A stretch of DNA of 64,000 nucleotides, from the NCBI GenBank assembly GCA_026225945.1, contig JAMJFZ010002307.1, positions 7,820,001 through 7,884,000 on the forward strand, written 5' to 3'. Of the stretch, positions 34,375 through 46,918 are shown in pieces (position 1 is the first letter of the stretch; the number at the start of each line of letters is the position of its first letter). The position numbers were made by a program, and so were the translations under genes. This DNA comes from Cricetomys ansorgei (lineage: Eukaryota > Chordata > Mammalia > Rodentia > Nesomyidae). A model generated the notes under the pieces. That model saw nothing but the letters and a program-made list of their open reading frames with translations. It made no database searches and was not told the origin of the DNA.

Positions 34375-36108
34375 CATTGAATTAAATTCATATCTCAACT
34401 GTTTATCTCCAAATCACAAAGGGGCCAATATGCTTCCTAGACTTTAAAAATAATATGGTTATTTCTCATAAGAAACATTTGTCTAATAAGTTTGATCATA
34501 ATGATTGTATTTCATTGATATTTCAAATTTTTACAATTTGAGTTTTATAGTCTATTATAATACAAAATATACCTTCAACACATACAAGTTATAAATACAG
34601 ATCTTGTCCTAATTTATCTTCAGCAACAGTCAACTAACAAATATCTGTTGTTGGTCATGAAAAATAACCTGAGAATTTGGAAAGGCCATTTGAGGAGTTC
34701 ATACAGGCACTTTTCTTCACTGAGGAAAAAGATTTGAATTTATATATGGGCTTGTTTGCTTTATGACTTTAGACTCAGAGTCTATATTTCAGGAAACAAA
34801 CATACCGGGTTCAGTTTCCTCTAGGTTTAATCACCCACACCAAACTCATTGTACATTCAAATTATTTCTACCCACTCCAGCCTATCAGCAAATTACTGGT
34901 CACAGTTCCACCATAAAAATGTAAAAATTCCTTCAACAAGAGCTTATAATTTGGCACTTACAATTTGCCATAGAGTTCACTTAGCCATTTATTTTCTAAA
35001 AAATTTCACTTATAAATTGGAGATATCCACATCCCCTAATGGCAGATAAAATGATGAAGGATCTAACAAGCAAATGAAGCACTATGAAGAAGCTAATGTG
35101 CTGTGCAGCAGGAGTTGGGGTGTACATGACTGGTTCTGTCTGATTATGGTCGGTTATAGCAAAAACATCTTTCTTTCCTAGTTTGCCTAAAGTAATAAGA
35201 CTTTTGAATTTTGAGCTTGAGTGTGGAAATCAAGACAATGTTTGACAATCTAGGAAGTTTGGTAAACCTAAAGGGGGAAGAAGAAGCAAGTGGAACAAAA
35301 AAGTATTTTGCAGAGCTAGAAGCAAAAGGGTGTATGTCCTTATTTTCTTGCCAGTCATTGTTTTAATGCAATTTCTGTGTCCACCTTATGGTATTATGGC
35401 ACATGCTTGACTGCAACCAAGGAGACAGGGAGTGTAAGGGTGACTAGATGCACGTGTTCACAGATGAAGGAATCAAATATAATTCATTAACAGTGATTTG
35501 GGAAGTCATGCAGAGAAGCAATATTGACCCAGAGAGAATCAAGAAACACAGTCACAAGTGGTTTAAAGATGAGCGTGATTCACTGTGACGAAAAAAATGA
35601 GTAGCAACACTGCTTACATTTTCACTATGGTATCGCTAGTGCCTAAGAGGTGAGCATTTCAGTGGAAATGTTAGGAATTTAGTAAAATGAGCCTGGTTTA
35701 GAACAAATCCAAGATTTGTAGCTGCCAAAAGGCAAAGTGGAACTCTGCCTGTTAGGTTCATGGTCTGAAAGCCATGGCACCTCAACACCATAAAAAAAAA
35801 TGGGGACAGGATAAATGAACTAGCAGGCCCTATTTTGGCACCAGACATGTCATATTTCACAGTCTCACTCTACTCAATGAGTATTTCACCAGATCAATGC
35901 ATCCACATTAGTTATTGTTTACCAAATTTTCACAATGTAACACAATTTATTATAGAATTTGCCAGATTCAATATAACTGCATTCCAGCCATGATGATACT
36001 TTGTAAGATAGCAATTAAAGTATGGACGTAAACTGTGAGTGATATTTCAAAATGATAGTTGATTAAGGCTATGTGAAGTTATAAGTTCCTCCAGGAAGTA
36101 TATATATA
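34375..36108. other. Unique AT-rich sequence, no feature seen
   Basis: About 1.7 kb without a recognised exon or mobile element. Confidence 0.45.
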
Positions 36109-36109
36109 T

Positions 36110-36305
36110 ATGCATATGTTCATAAATATGCACACACACATACATACACATACTTATATAAAACGATACATATAGAAACATGAAAACATACATAAACACA
36201 TATATACCCATGCACACACACAAAATAACCATATATGCACACTTATATAAAATGATATACACATACAGAAACATAAAAAATATATCCATGCGCACATGCA
36301 CACGC

Positions 36306-36354
<49 letters not shown>

Positions 36355-36432
36355 CACACACACAGATACACACACATTCACACCCACACAGAAGTGAATA
36401 ATACACATATGTGCACACAAATACACACAGAC
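36110..36432. repeat. CA-rich block with long (CA)n core and a duplicated unit
   Basis: A (CA)n core occupies about 36310-36364, with impure CA sequence on both sides. Upstream, 'acttatataaaacgatacat' (from 36152) recurs as 'acttatataaaatgatatac' (from 36241). Each is followed by similar 'agaaacat' and 'ccatgc' words about 90 bp apart. The 151-codon minus-strand open frame here (36047-36502) is a translation of this repeat. Confidence 0.9.
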
Positions 36433-36649
36433 ATTCATGTGGACTCCTTAAGGAGGTCAAAATATCAAGAAAGTTCTCATCAAGCAAGAGAATGCGAAAC
36501 AAATTCAGTTAAAATTGGTATTTATTGTAAACTCACTGAATGAAAAGCTTGTCCTTCTGTTCTGTCAAAAACAAAGACAAAGACAAAATCTTCTCTTTGT
36601 TTTTATTATGAATAATTCTTAATGGTAGTATTTACAAGGAAGTTCTTTA

Positions 36650-36735
36650 GGTATTATCTTATTTGATTTTAACAAATGACCCACAGAGTAAGTAGGAATA
36701 ATATCCTATAATTCATAGAAATGCAACCGTGTCTT
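36650..36735 (+). mobile_element. MIR-like SINE fragment
   Basis: 'aggtattatcttatttgatt' and 'agtaagtaggaataatatcc' resemble the MIR 'tattatctcatttaatcctc' and 'gaggtaggtactattat' blocks. It is short and diverged. Confidence 0.5.
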
Positions 36736-36739
36736 GTTG

Positions 36740-37862
36740 ATGTGGTATATACGTATATTTAGACACTGATATGATTCCTGAGTCAACACTGGAAATGGAA
36801 CTTTTAGATTGAGAAGAATTGGTGGTCTGGAGTGAAGAGTTCAGACCCTTATGAACACCAGTTTCTCACCCCAGCCACCAGTCCTATATCAATAAACAAC
36901 CCCTGAGGGTTTCCAGTAAGTTAGGATTGACCTTGCAAGCTCTTGGAGCTCCTTATTACAATCCATTGCCAGAGACATTTATCACATAAGCTGTTTGTCT
37001 CTAGACTTAGAAGCAAAGAAAAGACAATTGAAAACAGATACTAATGAAGAAAGTAACTGCACAATGTTCAAAAGAATTGTGAATAATTATTTTTTTTTTC
37101 CTGGGGAGTTTTGAGAAGCTTGGGATAAAATCAATGAAATGATAATGACAGCCATGAAATGCTATTTGTGGGATGACAGTAGCCACAGAAGGAATTAAAA
37201 CTAAACAGAAGATTTTGGCTGATGGACACCAAACACAAGTGGGACATCAGTCTTTCATTCTGTGCATCAGTCACTCCTTTTCTTTCAATTTCTCTTTTAC
37301 TACCTTCCCAGAGACATGAGCTGGTGTTGCCATTTCTTCTAAGTTGAAACATATCCCCTCTTGAAGGGAGTAGAGAGTCTCATAAGACTCAGAAATCTAA
37401 GGAAATTACTAGATTCGTAAGTCTTCTCTAAGAATATAAAATCAGCAATGGCTGGAAAAGAAGCTTGTTGGGGGAGGATGCTGGAAAGATGGGACTTTCC
37501 TGGGTTGCTGGCCATGTTGGGGTGCTCTTTTCAGTGATATAGCAGCCTTTAGTTACCCATGCTCTTCTCAGAATATAGCCACTCATGCTCCTGTTGAGTA
37601 AACCCAAAGGACTAATCATTTCACCAAGTTAGATTAGGATTATTTTGGTCTGTAGTGGATACTCTATCTTGGCTGGATAGGCATTTGTTGACATCTCTTT
37701 AGGAAAATTCGCACAACATATGGAAAGTTTTTTCTTAGAGAAATTGATGGACCACAGACCAAACACTCAAATAGCTTTGAACTGCATGGTGTTACCATAG
37801 AAGAGGCAGCCATTTTGTGTCTATTTTTCCTATTCTCACTACTCCAGATGGCAAGGAAAGTA
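36740..37862. other. Unique sequence, no feature seen
   Basis: No exon or mobile element was recognised over about 1.1 kb. Confidence 0.45.
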
Positions 37863-37864
37863 TC

Positions 37865-38160
37865 TAGTGATGAAAGAAGTTACTAGTTCTACAGATATTT
37901 GGATATTAGCCCTTATTGGACAAAGGCTACTGAAAAATCTATCTTTATTGATTCTTTTGCTATGCAGAAGCATTTCAAAGATATGTGATCTCAGTTGTCA
38001 TTTATTGCTATTATTAAGCTACTTAAATTTTCTTGAGAAATTACTACTCGTGTGTAGATCTTGAGGTATTTCTCTGTATTTTCCTCTAGTAGTTTCAGAG
38101 TCTTGATTCTTACACCAAAGTCTTTGGTCTATTTTGAATTTGGTTAGACAGGAAGTAGGA
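37865..38160 (-). mobile_element. L1 ORF2 fragment, inverted half of a twin-primed insertion
   Basis: Read on the minus strand it shows ORF2 blocks 'aaattcaaaatagaccaaag', 'gcttctgcatagcaaaagaa' and 'aataagggctaatatccaaa'. Its most 3' L1 sequence is at the left end. The next fragment starts in the plus orientation at almost the same L1 position. Confidence 0.85.
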
Positions 38161-38470
38161 TTAATATCTAGAGCATATAAAGTATTGAAAAACATGAAAA
38201 CATAAATATTCTATTCAATAAATGGGCAAATTAATCAAGAAGACCCTCTTAAAGACCAATAGAAGAAATTGCGGACAAATACAAAATAGAATGTTCAACA
38301 TACTTAGCCAATAGAGAAATGCAAGCCAAAACTTCATCGAGATTCCAACTTACTCTAGTTAGAATCCCTATCATCAAAAACAAAACTGAACAGCAAGTGT
38401 CAGTGGTGGTGTGTCATAAAAAGAATCCTACCATAGGAATATAAACTAGTCTGATCCAGTTTCAGCACTG
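38158..38470 (+). mobile_element. L1 ORF2 fragment, direct half of a twin-primed insertion
   Basis: 'aggattaatatctagagcat' is the same L1 position as the inverted half ends at. It continues with 'attcaataaatgggcaaatt', 'gttcaacatacttagccaat' and 'gagaaatgcaagccaaaact'. The L1 3' end and A-tail are not visible, so the 3' part has been lost or is beyond recognition. Confidence 0.85.
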
Positions 38471-38659
38471 CTGAATGAATAAATATCCAGTGGGCATGCA
38501 GAGGGTTTTCCAGCCTAGGTTCCCACAAATGTATGAATGGGTGTAGAGAATGTGGTATTTCCCAGGGCTCATCAGTTTATTTAACTGGTATGTAGACAAG
38601 GAAATGAATTTCATTATGACATTTGCATGCATGTAAATAAAATACTTTGAGTGCATTCA

Positions 38660-39425
38660 CCCTTCTATGAATCTCCCTTCTTTCTTCTTCACAGTGTCCC
38701 CTCTATATCCTTGACAAAGTTACCTTAACTTTCATTTCCTTTTCATTTTTTCCTACTTGTTTCAAAAAGGAAAAATAGCATGTAAGTTGTTTTCTTGCTA
38801 AGGGTATCTTATTTCATTTAACATGATGGTCTTTAGTTCTGTCTTCCCCCAAATGATACAGATTCATTCTTTGTTGCTACATGCTACTCCATTTTACAAG
38901 GAAAAAGACTTCTACAATCATTTTAGGAGGAGTAATAGAAGGATTTCCTTCCTCCTTTCTTCCTTTCACCCATTGATTCTAAATTAAGCTGGAAATTATT
39001 CAAGATTATTCATTATGTAACCCTACAACCTTCTGGTTCTTCATCCGTACATGCCAGGACATAGGTAATGTCCAAAGTGCAATTCATAAGTATCACTGCA
39101 CTGAACTCACGAAGCTGGTTGACAGCTTCATCTCAATTTCAGTTGTAATTGCATATATAAAAGCATAGTGTTTTCTGGGTCATAAGGTAGTTTTATTTTT
39201 TGACTAGTCAGCACATTTTCAAAGCTTTTTCCATAATGACCACATCGAGTTATGTTTCCACTAGCATCATACCCCTCCTTGTATACTGCTCCTATATATT
39301 CAGTTCTTGATGATTATTGTTCTAAAAGGAGCCAGTTTATGGGGTATGTGCTTCAAATTCTAATTTTGTCAATGGTTAGTGATATTTGTACATTTTCATA
39401 TATCTATAGGGTATTCTTATGCTAT
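38660..39425 (-). mobile_element. Old L1 3' end fragment, minus strand
   Basis: Reversed L1 landmarks in order: 'cttatttcatttaacatgat', 'gatacagattcattctttgt', 'tgggtcataaggtagtttta' and 'gcttcaaattctaattttgt'. They span the end of ORF2 into the 3' UTR. It overlaps the L1 positions of the preceding fragment, so it is a separate insertion. Confidence 0.75.
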
Positions 39426-39429
39426 GCTT

Positions 39430-40840
39430 TAAAGAATTCAGCACCCTGGCTTATTCAGACTTTTACTATGCACTTGAATTAATTATGCATGTAATGATAT
39501 ATACATCTACATTTGTGTGTATTAATAGAACAATTAATAATCCTCTTAATAGACACAAGAATGGTATATGCAAACAGAGGAAGGTTAGACAATATGAGGT
39601 TAGGATAAAGGGGCAGGTATACAGGGACTTAGATATGCACTCTTTATCTCCTTAGGAAACTATCTGTGGAAGCTCTACCTTAGTAAAAAGCCACTGAAAA
39701 AAAATTGAACACCAAGCCATCCAACCCAGAAGAGCCATAAAGGGATGCCTCAGGGCTGTGAACAAGCAACAGATGTTGAAAGTAACTCACTCAGTCCCTA
39801 AGAGGAGGAAAGAAGAGATAATGGTTGAATAAGCTTAACTAATAAGCTTGAATACTCAGGGGAAAGAAATTTTATCTATGAATATCCAGACTAGTAGGAC
39901 AGCTGGACAATTTAAGGAAAGGTTTAAAGAAAATTAAGACAGAGAAAAGTAAGGTAGTTGTTATTTGCAGCAAATTAAGACACACAACAAAGGAAGCCAC
40001 TCACTAGTTCCAAGGAACATATGAAGGAACTTTTCTGAGATTTAATTCAGAATAATATTCTTACACTGAAGCTTATGCAAATTTACCAAATTATTCAAAT
40101 CTATGCTTAATGTATTTATTTAAAAACTTATCTGAAAATTGAGAAATAATTAAAAAGTAAATGCCCTGTTTTTGTTTTAAGTATGTAGTAAGTCAGATTA
40201 AGGCCAGAAGACACTAGTAGTGATCAGGTATGAAGAATGAGTTTAAGGAATGCAAGAGAATTTTTTTCAGCTTTTTTTTTAGTACATGGTCACTTAATTG
40301 ATTATTTAAAAAAATATAATGTAACTTCTACAATGTTTTGAATTAACTATGACAAAAAGAGATATGATAATCTATTTAGTATTTTAAAAATCTTATCAGA
40401 CAAAATCACTAGTGAAATCAGAGATCCACTAATTTATAGTAGAAGAACTTCAGCTTCAGTCATGTTTGATACTTTGGGTTATAATTTCTCTTTATTGCTT
40501 ACTTGGAGACTTGAGGAGTGGCAAGGTGCAAAGAAATGAAATTTTAAAAGTCTTAAACTTAATGTCTGTTAAATCATTTTTTAAAAACTTTGTAGCGATC
40601 TATTTCCTATGGTGTTAAGGGGAACACAGAACCACTTAACTGTTAAAATTCAAAGCATATTCATACATTAATTAAACTGGAATAATTATCTCACTAACAC
40701 TTTATTTTAAGATGATTTACTGGACGTTCATATTCACTGATCTCCAACAACTGTATTACTTCGTGATCCTTCTTAGGATATCAAAAGTGAGAAAATCAAT
40801 AATTTAAATTTAAAAAAAAGGGAAAACTCTGTGACAATAG
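39430..40840. other. Unique AT-rich sequence, no feature seen
   Basis: About 1.4 kb, very AT-rich toward 40060-40400, with no recognised gene or repeat. Confidence 0.45.
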
Positions 40841-40844
40841 AGTG

Positions 40845-41165
40845 GACAACAAAGGGGTTATGAGGAGGGCTCTGAGAGAGGGTAGAAAAAATTGTTGGAG
40901 CCAGAGGAGATCCAGGAAACCTGAACACGGCCCACTGAATCAATTAAGCAGAGCTCATATGAGCTCAGAGACTGAAGTGGCAAGAACAGAGTCTGCATGA
41001 TCTGCACCAGGTCCTCTGCATAAATGTTAGGCCTCTTAGCTTGGTGTTTTTTTGGGACTCCTAACAATGGAGTGGGATTGTCTCTGACTCCTCTTTTTTT
41101 CCCTGTTCTTGGGATCCTTTTCTTCATATTGGGTTGCCTTGTCCGGCAAGCCTTGAATCTTGAGC
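40845..41165 (+). mobile_element. L1 3' UTR fragment (rodent Lx-like)
   Basis: 'aattgttggagccagaggag' and 'ccactgaatcaattaagcag' are followed by 'gcaccaggtcctctgcataa', 'tgttaggcctcttagcttgg' and 'gactcctaacaatggagtgg'. The block ends near 'attgggttgccttgtccggc'. These are consecutive rodent L1 3' UTR landmarks. The 132-codon minus-strand open frame over it (40858-41256) is antisense to this UTR and not a gene. Confidence 0.85.
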
Positions 41166-41479
41166 TGGAAAACGCAAGCAATCTGAAGTAGGGTTGAGAG
41201 TCTCTCTCCTTATTCCTTCTACAATTAAGTGCTTGCACTTCTAAAACTAACTGCATAAAAAATATTAACAGCTACATGGAACTACAGAATTAGTTCCCTA
41301 GTGCTAGATGTTTGGAGCTGGATCTTATTCCTAGTGCATTCTTCACTAGACTTCATCTCTATCTGATTTTGTAGATTCATGGTCAAAAGGCAATTTATTC
41401 TTTGGCTAATTCAATTCCAGGTCTTAGTCCTGGAGCTCTTAAGCCTCCATACAATCTAATCTTAAGCCTAGAAATGGCA

Positions 41480-41990
41480 GATTTCAGTCGCCATACCCAC
41501 TGAGACTTACTGCTGATTGACTGACTCACTCAGACAAGCTCCTTCTGGACTCAGAACTTCTGGTTGACTGATTCAGTGCATTCACTGTTCTAGTTCAAAG
41601 TCTTTTCTAAGCCGCTGGGTCAAACCGACCTTCTGAGCCAGTTGACTGTTTTTGACTAAACTCTTCTGACTCTGGCTGACTCTTCCAATTTCTCTGACTG
41701 AACTGCTCTGGTTGGCTTAAAAATGATTTTCACAGTTAGCTGACTCTTTCTCCCAAACTCATTCTCTTTCTTCTGAACTGCCTGTGTTTCTGCTTCAGGC
41801 TGACAGCTTGCATTAATATTGTGAGAGTTGGGCAAGTCCTTACTCCGACTCACTCTGCTAACTCTGCCTCTGATTTGTCACTTTGCCTCCTCTTCACTCT
41901 GCTTCATCTCAGACATCACTCTGCCAAGTCTTCACTTAGATTCAGTCTCAGACTTGGGATTAAAGGCATGTGCTCATTTTGTAACTAAGA
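41480..41990. repeat. CTGACT-rich imperfect repeat, family uncertain
   Basis: The words 'ctgact', 'gactgac' and 'tgactc' recur at irregular spacing across about 400 bp with pyrimidine bias, passing into 'ctctgc' words. It ends in 'gggattaaaggcatgtgctc' (about 41956-41975), a reversed B1-like head. I recall similar sequence in rodent interspersed repeats but cannot name the family. Confidence 0.55.
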
Positions 41991-41999
41991 ACTGAGAGC

Positions 42000-43454
42000 C
42001 ATGAACTGAGAACTAAACTGAATGCTTCATTTTAGATCACTAGTTGAGAATATAGGTATGTATTAATATTTTCTACCATAGAGCAGCTATATTGCTGGAT
42101 GAAAAGATTAAATGTTCTTCTACAAGATTTGCTAGCATTTCTAAGTTTCTCACCTTAGTGCAGGTTCCCAGACTCTTGAGGGTGTTTCCTAATCTATAGT
42201 TAACTTCTGTTCCTTGAAATTAATATGCTTACTCAAACTTGGAAGTCAATTTTAAGTGATTTCAGGACATCACAGGATTAGAAAAGGTCAATAAGAAGGA
42301 AGGATTCATGGGTCTTATACTGAGCTAATACACAAAAATTCATAGCTGGAGATGTTATATTTGGCAAATGGTTACATTTTGGATAATATGAATCTTTTAG
42401 AATTTATTTCTTGGGTAGTACATTAGGAATTCCACAGTTTGTAAAAGAGTGAAGGACTGTACTCAGAAAAAAAAACACACGGATACTGAAGTCTAAGTCA
42501 GAAAAGATGCTTAAAAAGGAAAAGACAAATAGAAACCATGACAGACACTCATGCCTGTGTGGTCCATTTTCTTTTCCTAAATTCCTAAATATCCACAATA
42601 CCCACAAATTTCTCTTCTGCATTCCAAGATATTAGTAAAAAACATTTCCATTTCATCAAACATTTGAAACTGTCCTGGAAGTTAATTCTAAAGTTATGCT
42701 CATAGTTTCTATGGTGATAGAGGTAGAACTTTCTTGTGAAAGGAACATTTGCTAATTTCACATATTTGAAACAATGATTGTTATGAGTGCTATCCTCTTT
42801 ACTCTCCCCATGATGCCTTTTGTATCATAACATTTCTAGAATTAGGCAAAAATAGCAAAAACATTTAATTTCAAACAAGTACAAGAATTAAAATAGAAAC
42901 ATGAAACAGACTTGACAGAAATTCCCATGAATAAATTGTGCTTGACAAAACTAGCAATTTTAAGATGAGAAGACAGGTATAGAATAGTAAATGAAAAATG
43001 GCAATAATCACTTTCCATGTCTTTATTTTCTCATATACTGTCTTCAGTCTTATCCTTTGACTTTAATAGCAGATATTGATTTGTGTGTAATTAAGACTTA
43101 TGCATCTCAAGTAACTACACTTATCTTATAATAATTTCTTACACAAAAGGAAGACAAGCTTACTTTTGCAGTAAGGACAAACATATTATCCTTCTGTGTT
43201 GGTTACGTGGCTCCTTGAAGATACTTCCTTTAGTGTTTTTGCTTGTTGTTTTTCATCATCTATTGCTTTGTTATCTCCATTTGTCTCTTTAAATAGGTGT
43301 CCGGGAATTTGCCTTAATAATCTTTGTGAATCAAGAATCAAAGTAGTATCTGAACCTTAGTAGGTTCACAGTGCACAATTGTTTAAGGAAAAATTGAAGG
43401 AATCATAAACAAATCATAGAGGAATTGTGATCCTAAGGTCATTAGGAGAAATTT
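42000..43454. other. Unique AT-rich sequence, no feature seen
   Basis: About 1.45 kb without a recognised exon or mobile element. Confidence 0.45.
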
Positions 43455-43455
43455 A

Positions 43456-43605
43456 CTGTGTGTGTATGTTTGTATGTGTGTGTGTGTGTGTGTGTATGTA
43501 TGCATTCACAATGTGTATATGGTTGTTCTCCTCTGACTCATGGGGAGGTCAGAAACCAGCATCTGGTGTCTTCCTCTATTACTTCTCATCTTTACACAGG
43601 GTCTT
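43456..43605 (-). mobile_element. Partial B4-type SINE, minus strand, with (TG)n tail
   Basis: A (TG)n run (about 43458-43496) is followed by 'gaggtcagaaaccagcatct' and 'ggtgtcttcctctattactt', the reversed B4 tail region. The rest of the element is missing. Confidence 0.7.
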
Positions 43606-43609
43606 TCGA

Positions 43610-44248
43610 AAGTCACTTTACAAACCTGTCTCCAAACTTAACCAGGGCTGTAGTAACAGACACAAGACACTGTGTTCAGCTTTACTGAGCTGTCTCCAAA
43701 TTCCCAGGACTTATTGCTACTACATGTTTGTTGCACAGCAATTTCCTTCTGAGACACTCCATCCTGCAGAAAGTCTTATTAAGACTCAGGAAGTAAGCAA
43801 TTTACAAGTCTCAGACATTTTCTGAAACTCAGAAGATTCACAATTCTCCTTCTCAAAGCTATATAAACAGCAACAAATGTGGGGAGAGGACACTGTCCCA
43901 TCTGAGAGGTACCTGAAAGGCTCTGGTAGCCTACCTGGCTGTAAGTCATGCAGGGAGATGAGGGAAGCAGCTTTCATGAGTAACTATTTGTAACTAACTG
44001 TATTTCAGCTGTATTTGGTGGTCTTATCATTGATACAGTTGCCTTTGTGTCATCCATATTCCTGAAAGTAACCCCTCACCTGTACGCCTGGTTGCCTAAG
44101 CTAGACTTGAGTGTAATTATTTGGTCTGATGTTGACTCCCTAGCTGGAGGGCATCGTGTTTTTCCACATCTTCCACATCATTTTGATACAACAAAATCGA
44201 TGAAGTAATTAAAAGTGTGCTAACCCAAAAAGTGAAATTGGCTTCTTC
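43610..44248. other. Unique sequence, no feature seen
   Basis: No exon or repeat was recognised. Confidence 0.4.
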
Positions 44249-44249
44249 T

Positions 44250-44288
44250 GTCTCTCTGTTTCTTTCTTTGTCTGTCTGTCTGTCTCTT

Positions 44289-44339
<51 letters not shown>
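44250..44339. repeat. (TCTG)/(TC)n then (CA)n compound microsatellite
   Basis: 'tctgtctgtctgtctctttc' leads into about 21 CA units (44297-44339). Confidence 0.92.
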
Positions 44340-44341
<2 letters not shown>

Positions 44342-44344
44342 GAG

Positions 44345-46062
44345 CCTAGTTGGGAAGAGGAAGGGGATCAGAGTGAATGGTTGGGGACAAAAGAGAGAAG
44401 TCAGGGAGTAAATATAAAATACATTGTATATAAGTATGAAAATGTTACAATTAAACCTATTACTAATATGCTAATAAGAATCTAAAAGGCATCAATGTCT
44501 TTCTGTAGTTTATATCATTAGGAAAGGATTGCTTGAAAGCTGGACAGGAAGTTCCATTGCTATCCTGACAGTACTCTTAAAAATGGAACACATTTTATAG
44601 CATAATAAAATTATTCCATTTGATGCTTTGATAACAGGATGAGAAGAAAGAACTGTTTTCTATCAAGATTTCACAAAATGAGTGCTTTGGGGGCAATTTG
44701 GAAACTCCCAGTCAGAAGAAACAAGGAGCATAACATCTGTTTTGCCAAGCACCGACCTTTGTAAATACTCCGTGATTGTCCTCATTTCTCTCCGACAAGT
44801 AAGACTCATCATTCTCAGAACTTTACTGATTCCATATGTTATTACAGACCTCAATATGGAATTAAGGATGAAAGTAAGGGTGCTTTGAATGCAGCATTTG
44901 TACACAGCGTCTATTTGAAAGTAGCAGGTGATACAGGGATGATTAGAGGGAAATGCTAATCCTAGGATGCTTGCATGTTGGTATTCAGTGAATGCTTTTT
45001 GACAATATTGTAATCATTTCTTGCCATCTATTTTGTTAATTTCTAAAAGCCAGAGTATAATTTGTACAATTAAATAAAATCTTGATGTTTTTCAATCAAG
45101 AAAACCAAAACACTCCAGACAATATGGATGAGACCGTGAAAGGAAAGCGAATTGCTCATAATGCAGCCACTTCATTCTTGATCCTAACACAGCTCTGAAT
45201 TTCAATTAATGATGCCCTTCAAACGGCTTGTGCTTTGATAATTAGTTTGGACCTGTGTCAAATTCATTTATGTGAGGAGTCAGCTCTCAAATATTAAGAA
45301 AAAAAATGCATCACTTTAGAGTTATGCTTCAACTTCTGAAAACTTTGACTTTCATTTTGAAAATTTTCAGATGCTGAGGGAGACTGAAGAACATCTGCCT
45401 CCTTATCTTCAGATCATCATCTGGGAATATCCTATACACCTGCCGCTTCCCTTCCTCTAGATGAGTGCTACATGCATCAAGATACCTCAGGAGTTTACTT
45501 CATGCATTTTCTAAGACCAGGGCACTCTCCTACCCAATCACATAATGCAATCAGCATTGATTAGGAGTCATGACATAGCACAGAATATTTCCTCTCTGTA
45601 GCAGCCACGTTTCATGTAAAAAAAAATTTTTTTTTGCCTTGCTTAGGATCCAGCATTTGAGTTATCTCTGATTCTATCCCATCAGTTTCCTGCCATGTTT
45701 TAAAGCAAGATTAGAACACAGGGCCTTTAATATTGTTCATCTCTTTATTAAAATTCATCTCTTTGTTAAGAAGCTAAATAGAAGGCTTAACAGAACACAT
45801 TCCTGTCATGTTCCAAAATCATAGGAAAGAAACAAATATTTCCACCTTTGCTTACCAAGTGAGGTATAGGGACTTCATAGGTTTAAATCAAATCAACAGA
45901 GCATTTTCTACCTGATTTTCATCCTGAATGAACTGCTACATTTTATCAAAACCTTTCCCATAGTGAACAAAGCTTGTGGTTTTTCTCATCTTGGTTCTGT
46001 GGTAGATCAGAATATTTGAAAGTCTAGAAAGTTCTGGAAGTTCTTTCCAGTCACTACAGCGC
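44345..46062. other. Unique sequence with a conserved-looking AT-rich part
   Basis: No mobile element was recognised. The part at 45050-45300 is rich in homeodomain-type core words ('caattaatgatg', 'gataattagtttgg') and free of simple repeats, which is reminiscent of conserved developmental enhancers. Function is not shown. Confidence 0.4.
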
Positions 46063-46097
46063 AAAAAAAAAAAAAAAAAAAAAAACAAAAAAAAAAA
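46063..46097. repeat. Poly-A run with one interruption
   Basis: About 23 A residues, one C, then about 12 more A. No retrocopy body was recognised upstream. Confidence 0.9.
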
Positions 46098-46099
46098 CC

Positions 46100-46917
46100 A
46101 CTTTTTGAAATGCTCATTTTTTAAAAAAAAGTTGATATTCTACTTCCTGTGCCTTGTTGTAAGAGGAATGTGTTCTCTGTCCATTTTATGAAGAGTTTGG
46201 AGAATTTAGGTACATTCTAGACTTCTGGCCCTAAATATCACAGTTTATATCTGCCATGAATAGAGGTGCTATTCTGTCTCTTGAGAATTCTTACTTTACG
46301 ACACTGAACATTTATTTTAATATTATTCCACCATCATGTTAACTCACTGCATAATGTCATTTCACTTCATAGGACACATTCCAATGTAGCAGAACAAAAT
46401 ACAGTTGATCAAGATGCCTGTTGTCATAAATCTACTGTGGTGGTTCACTGAGGAAGGCAGGGAGGCATATTCCTAGGTGCGAACCCTACCAGATCTCAGA
46501 AGAGGTAACCATTATCATGGCAAGCGCCATAGTGGACACAGGAACCTTGAGTGTCTCATCTGAGGGGTTTTTATTGATACCTAAGCTCCTCTGGTATTCT
46601 ATTGTTAATATCTGCAGATCATGAGCAATAAAACATCTTTTACCTAAAGCCGGCACCTGCAAGCAATACAAATGCCAAGGCTTAGGCAGTCCTTCACCCA
46701 ACAGTGCACAAAATAAGCATTTCAACCATAAATAAAAATAGACTTCTTCAACAGATGCCACTTCAAGTGGTATGCACTCCACAGCATGAGTATGGAAGTC
46801 AGAAAAGAATTGTCGGAGTTGGTTCTGTCCTGCTAACATGTGGGTCCCTAGGTAAAACTGAACTCATCAGACTTGGCACATTTACTTTCTGAGCCATTGT
46901 GCCAGTACATTGGTTCT
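46100..46917. other. Unique sequence, no feature seen
   Basis: A minus-strand open frame of 117 codons (46486-46839) has no recognised motif or splice context and is judged chance. Confidence 0.4.
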
Positions 46918-46918
46918 T

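Noticed and set aside
36047..36502. Open frame of 151 codons on the minus strand
   Set aside because: It translates the CA-rich block, giving runs of V and C. Frames overlap on both strands there, as expected from a dinucleotide repeat.
40858..41256. Basic 132-codon frame on the minus strand
   Set aside because: It is antisense to a rodent L1 3' UTR and so is part of a mobile element.
43427..43825. Plus-strand frame of 132 codons
   Set aside because: It starts in a (TG)n run and a partial B4 SINE. The remainder shows no domain or splice support.
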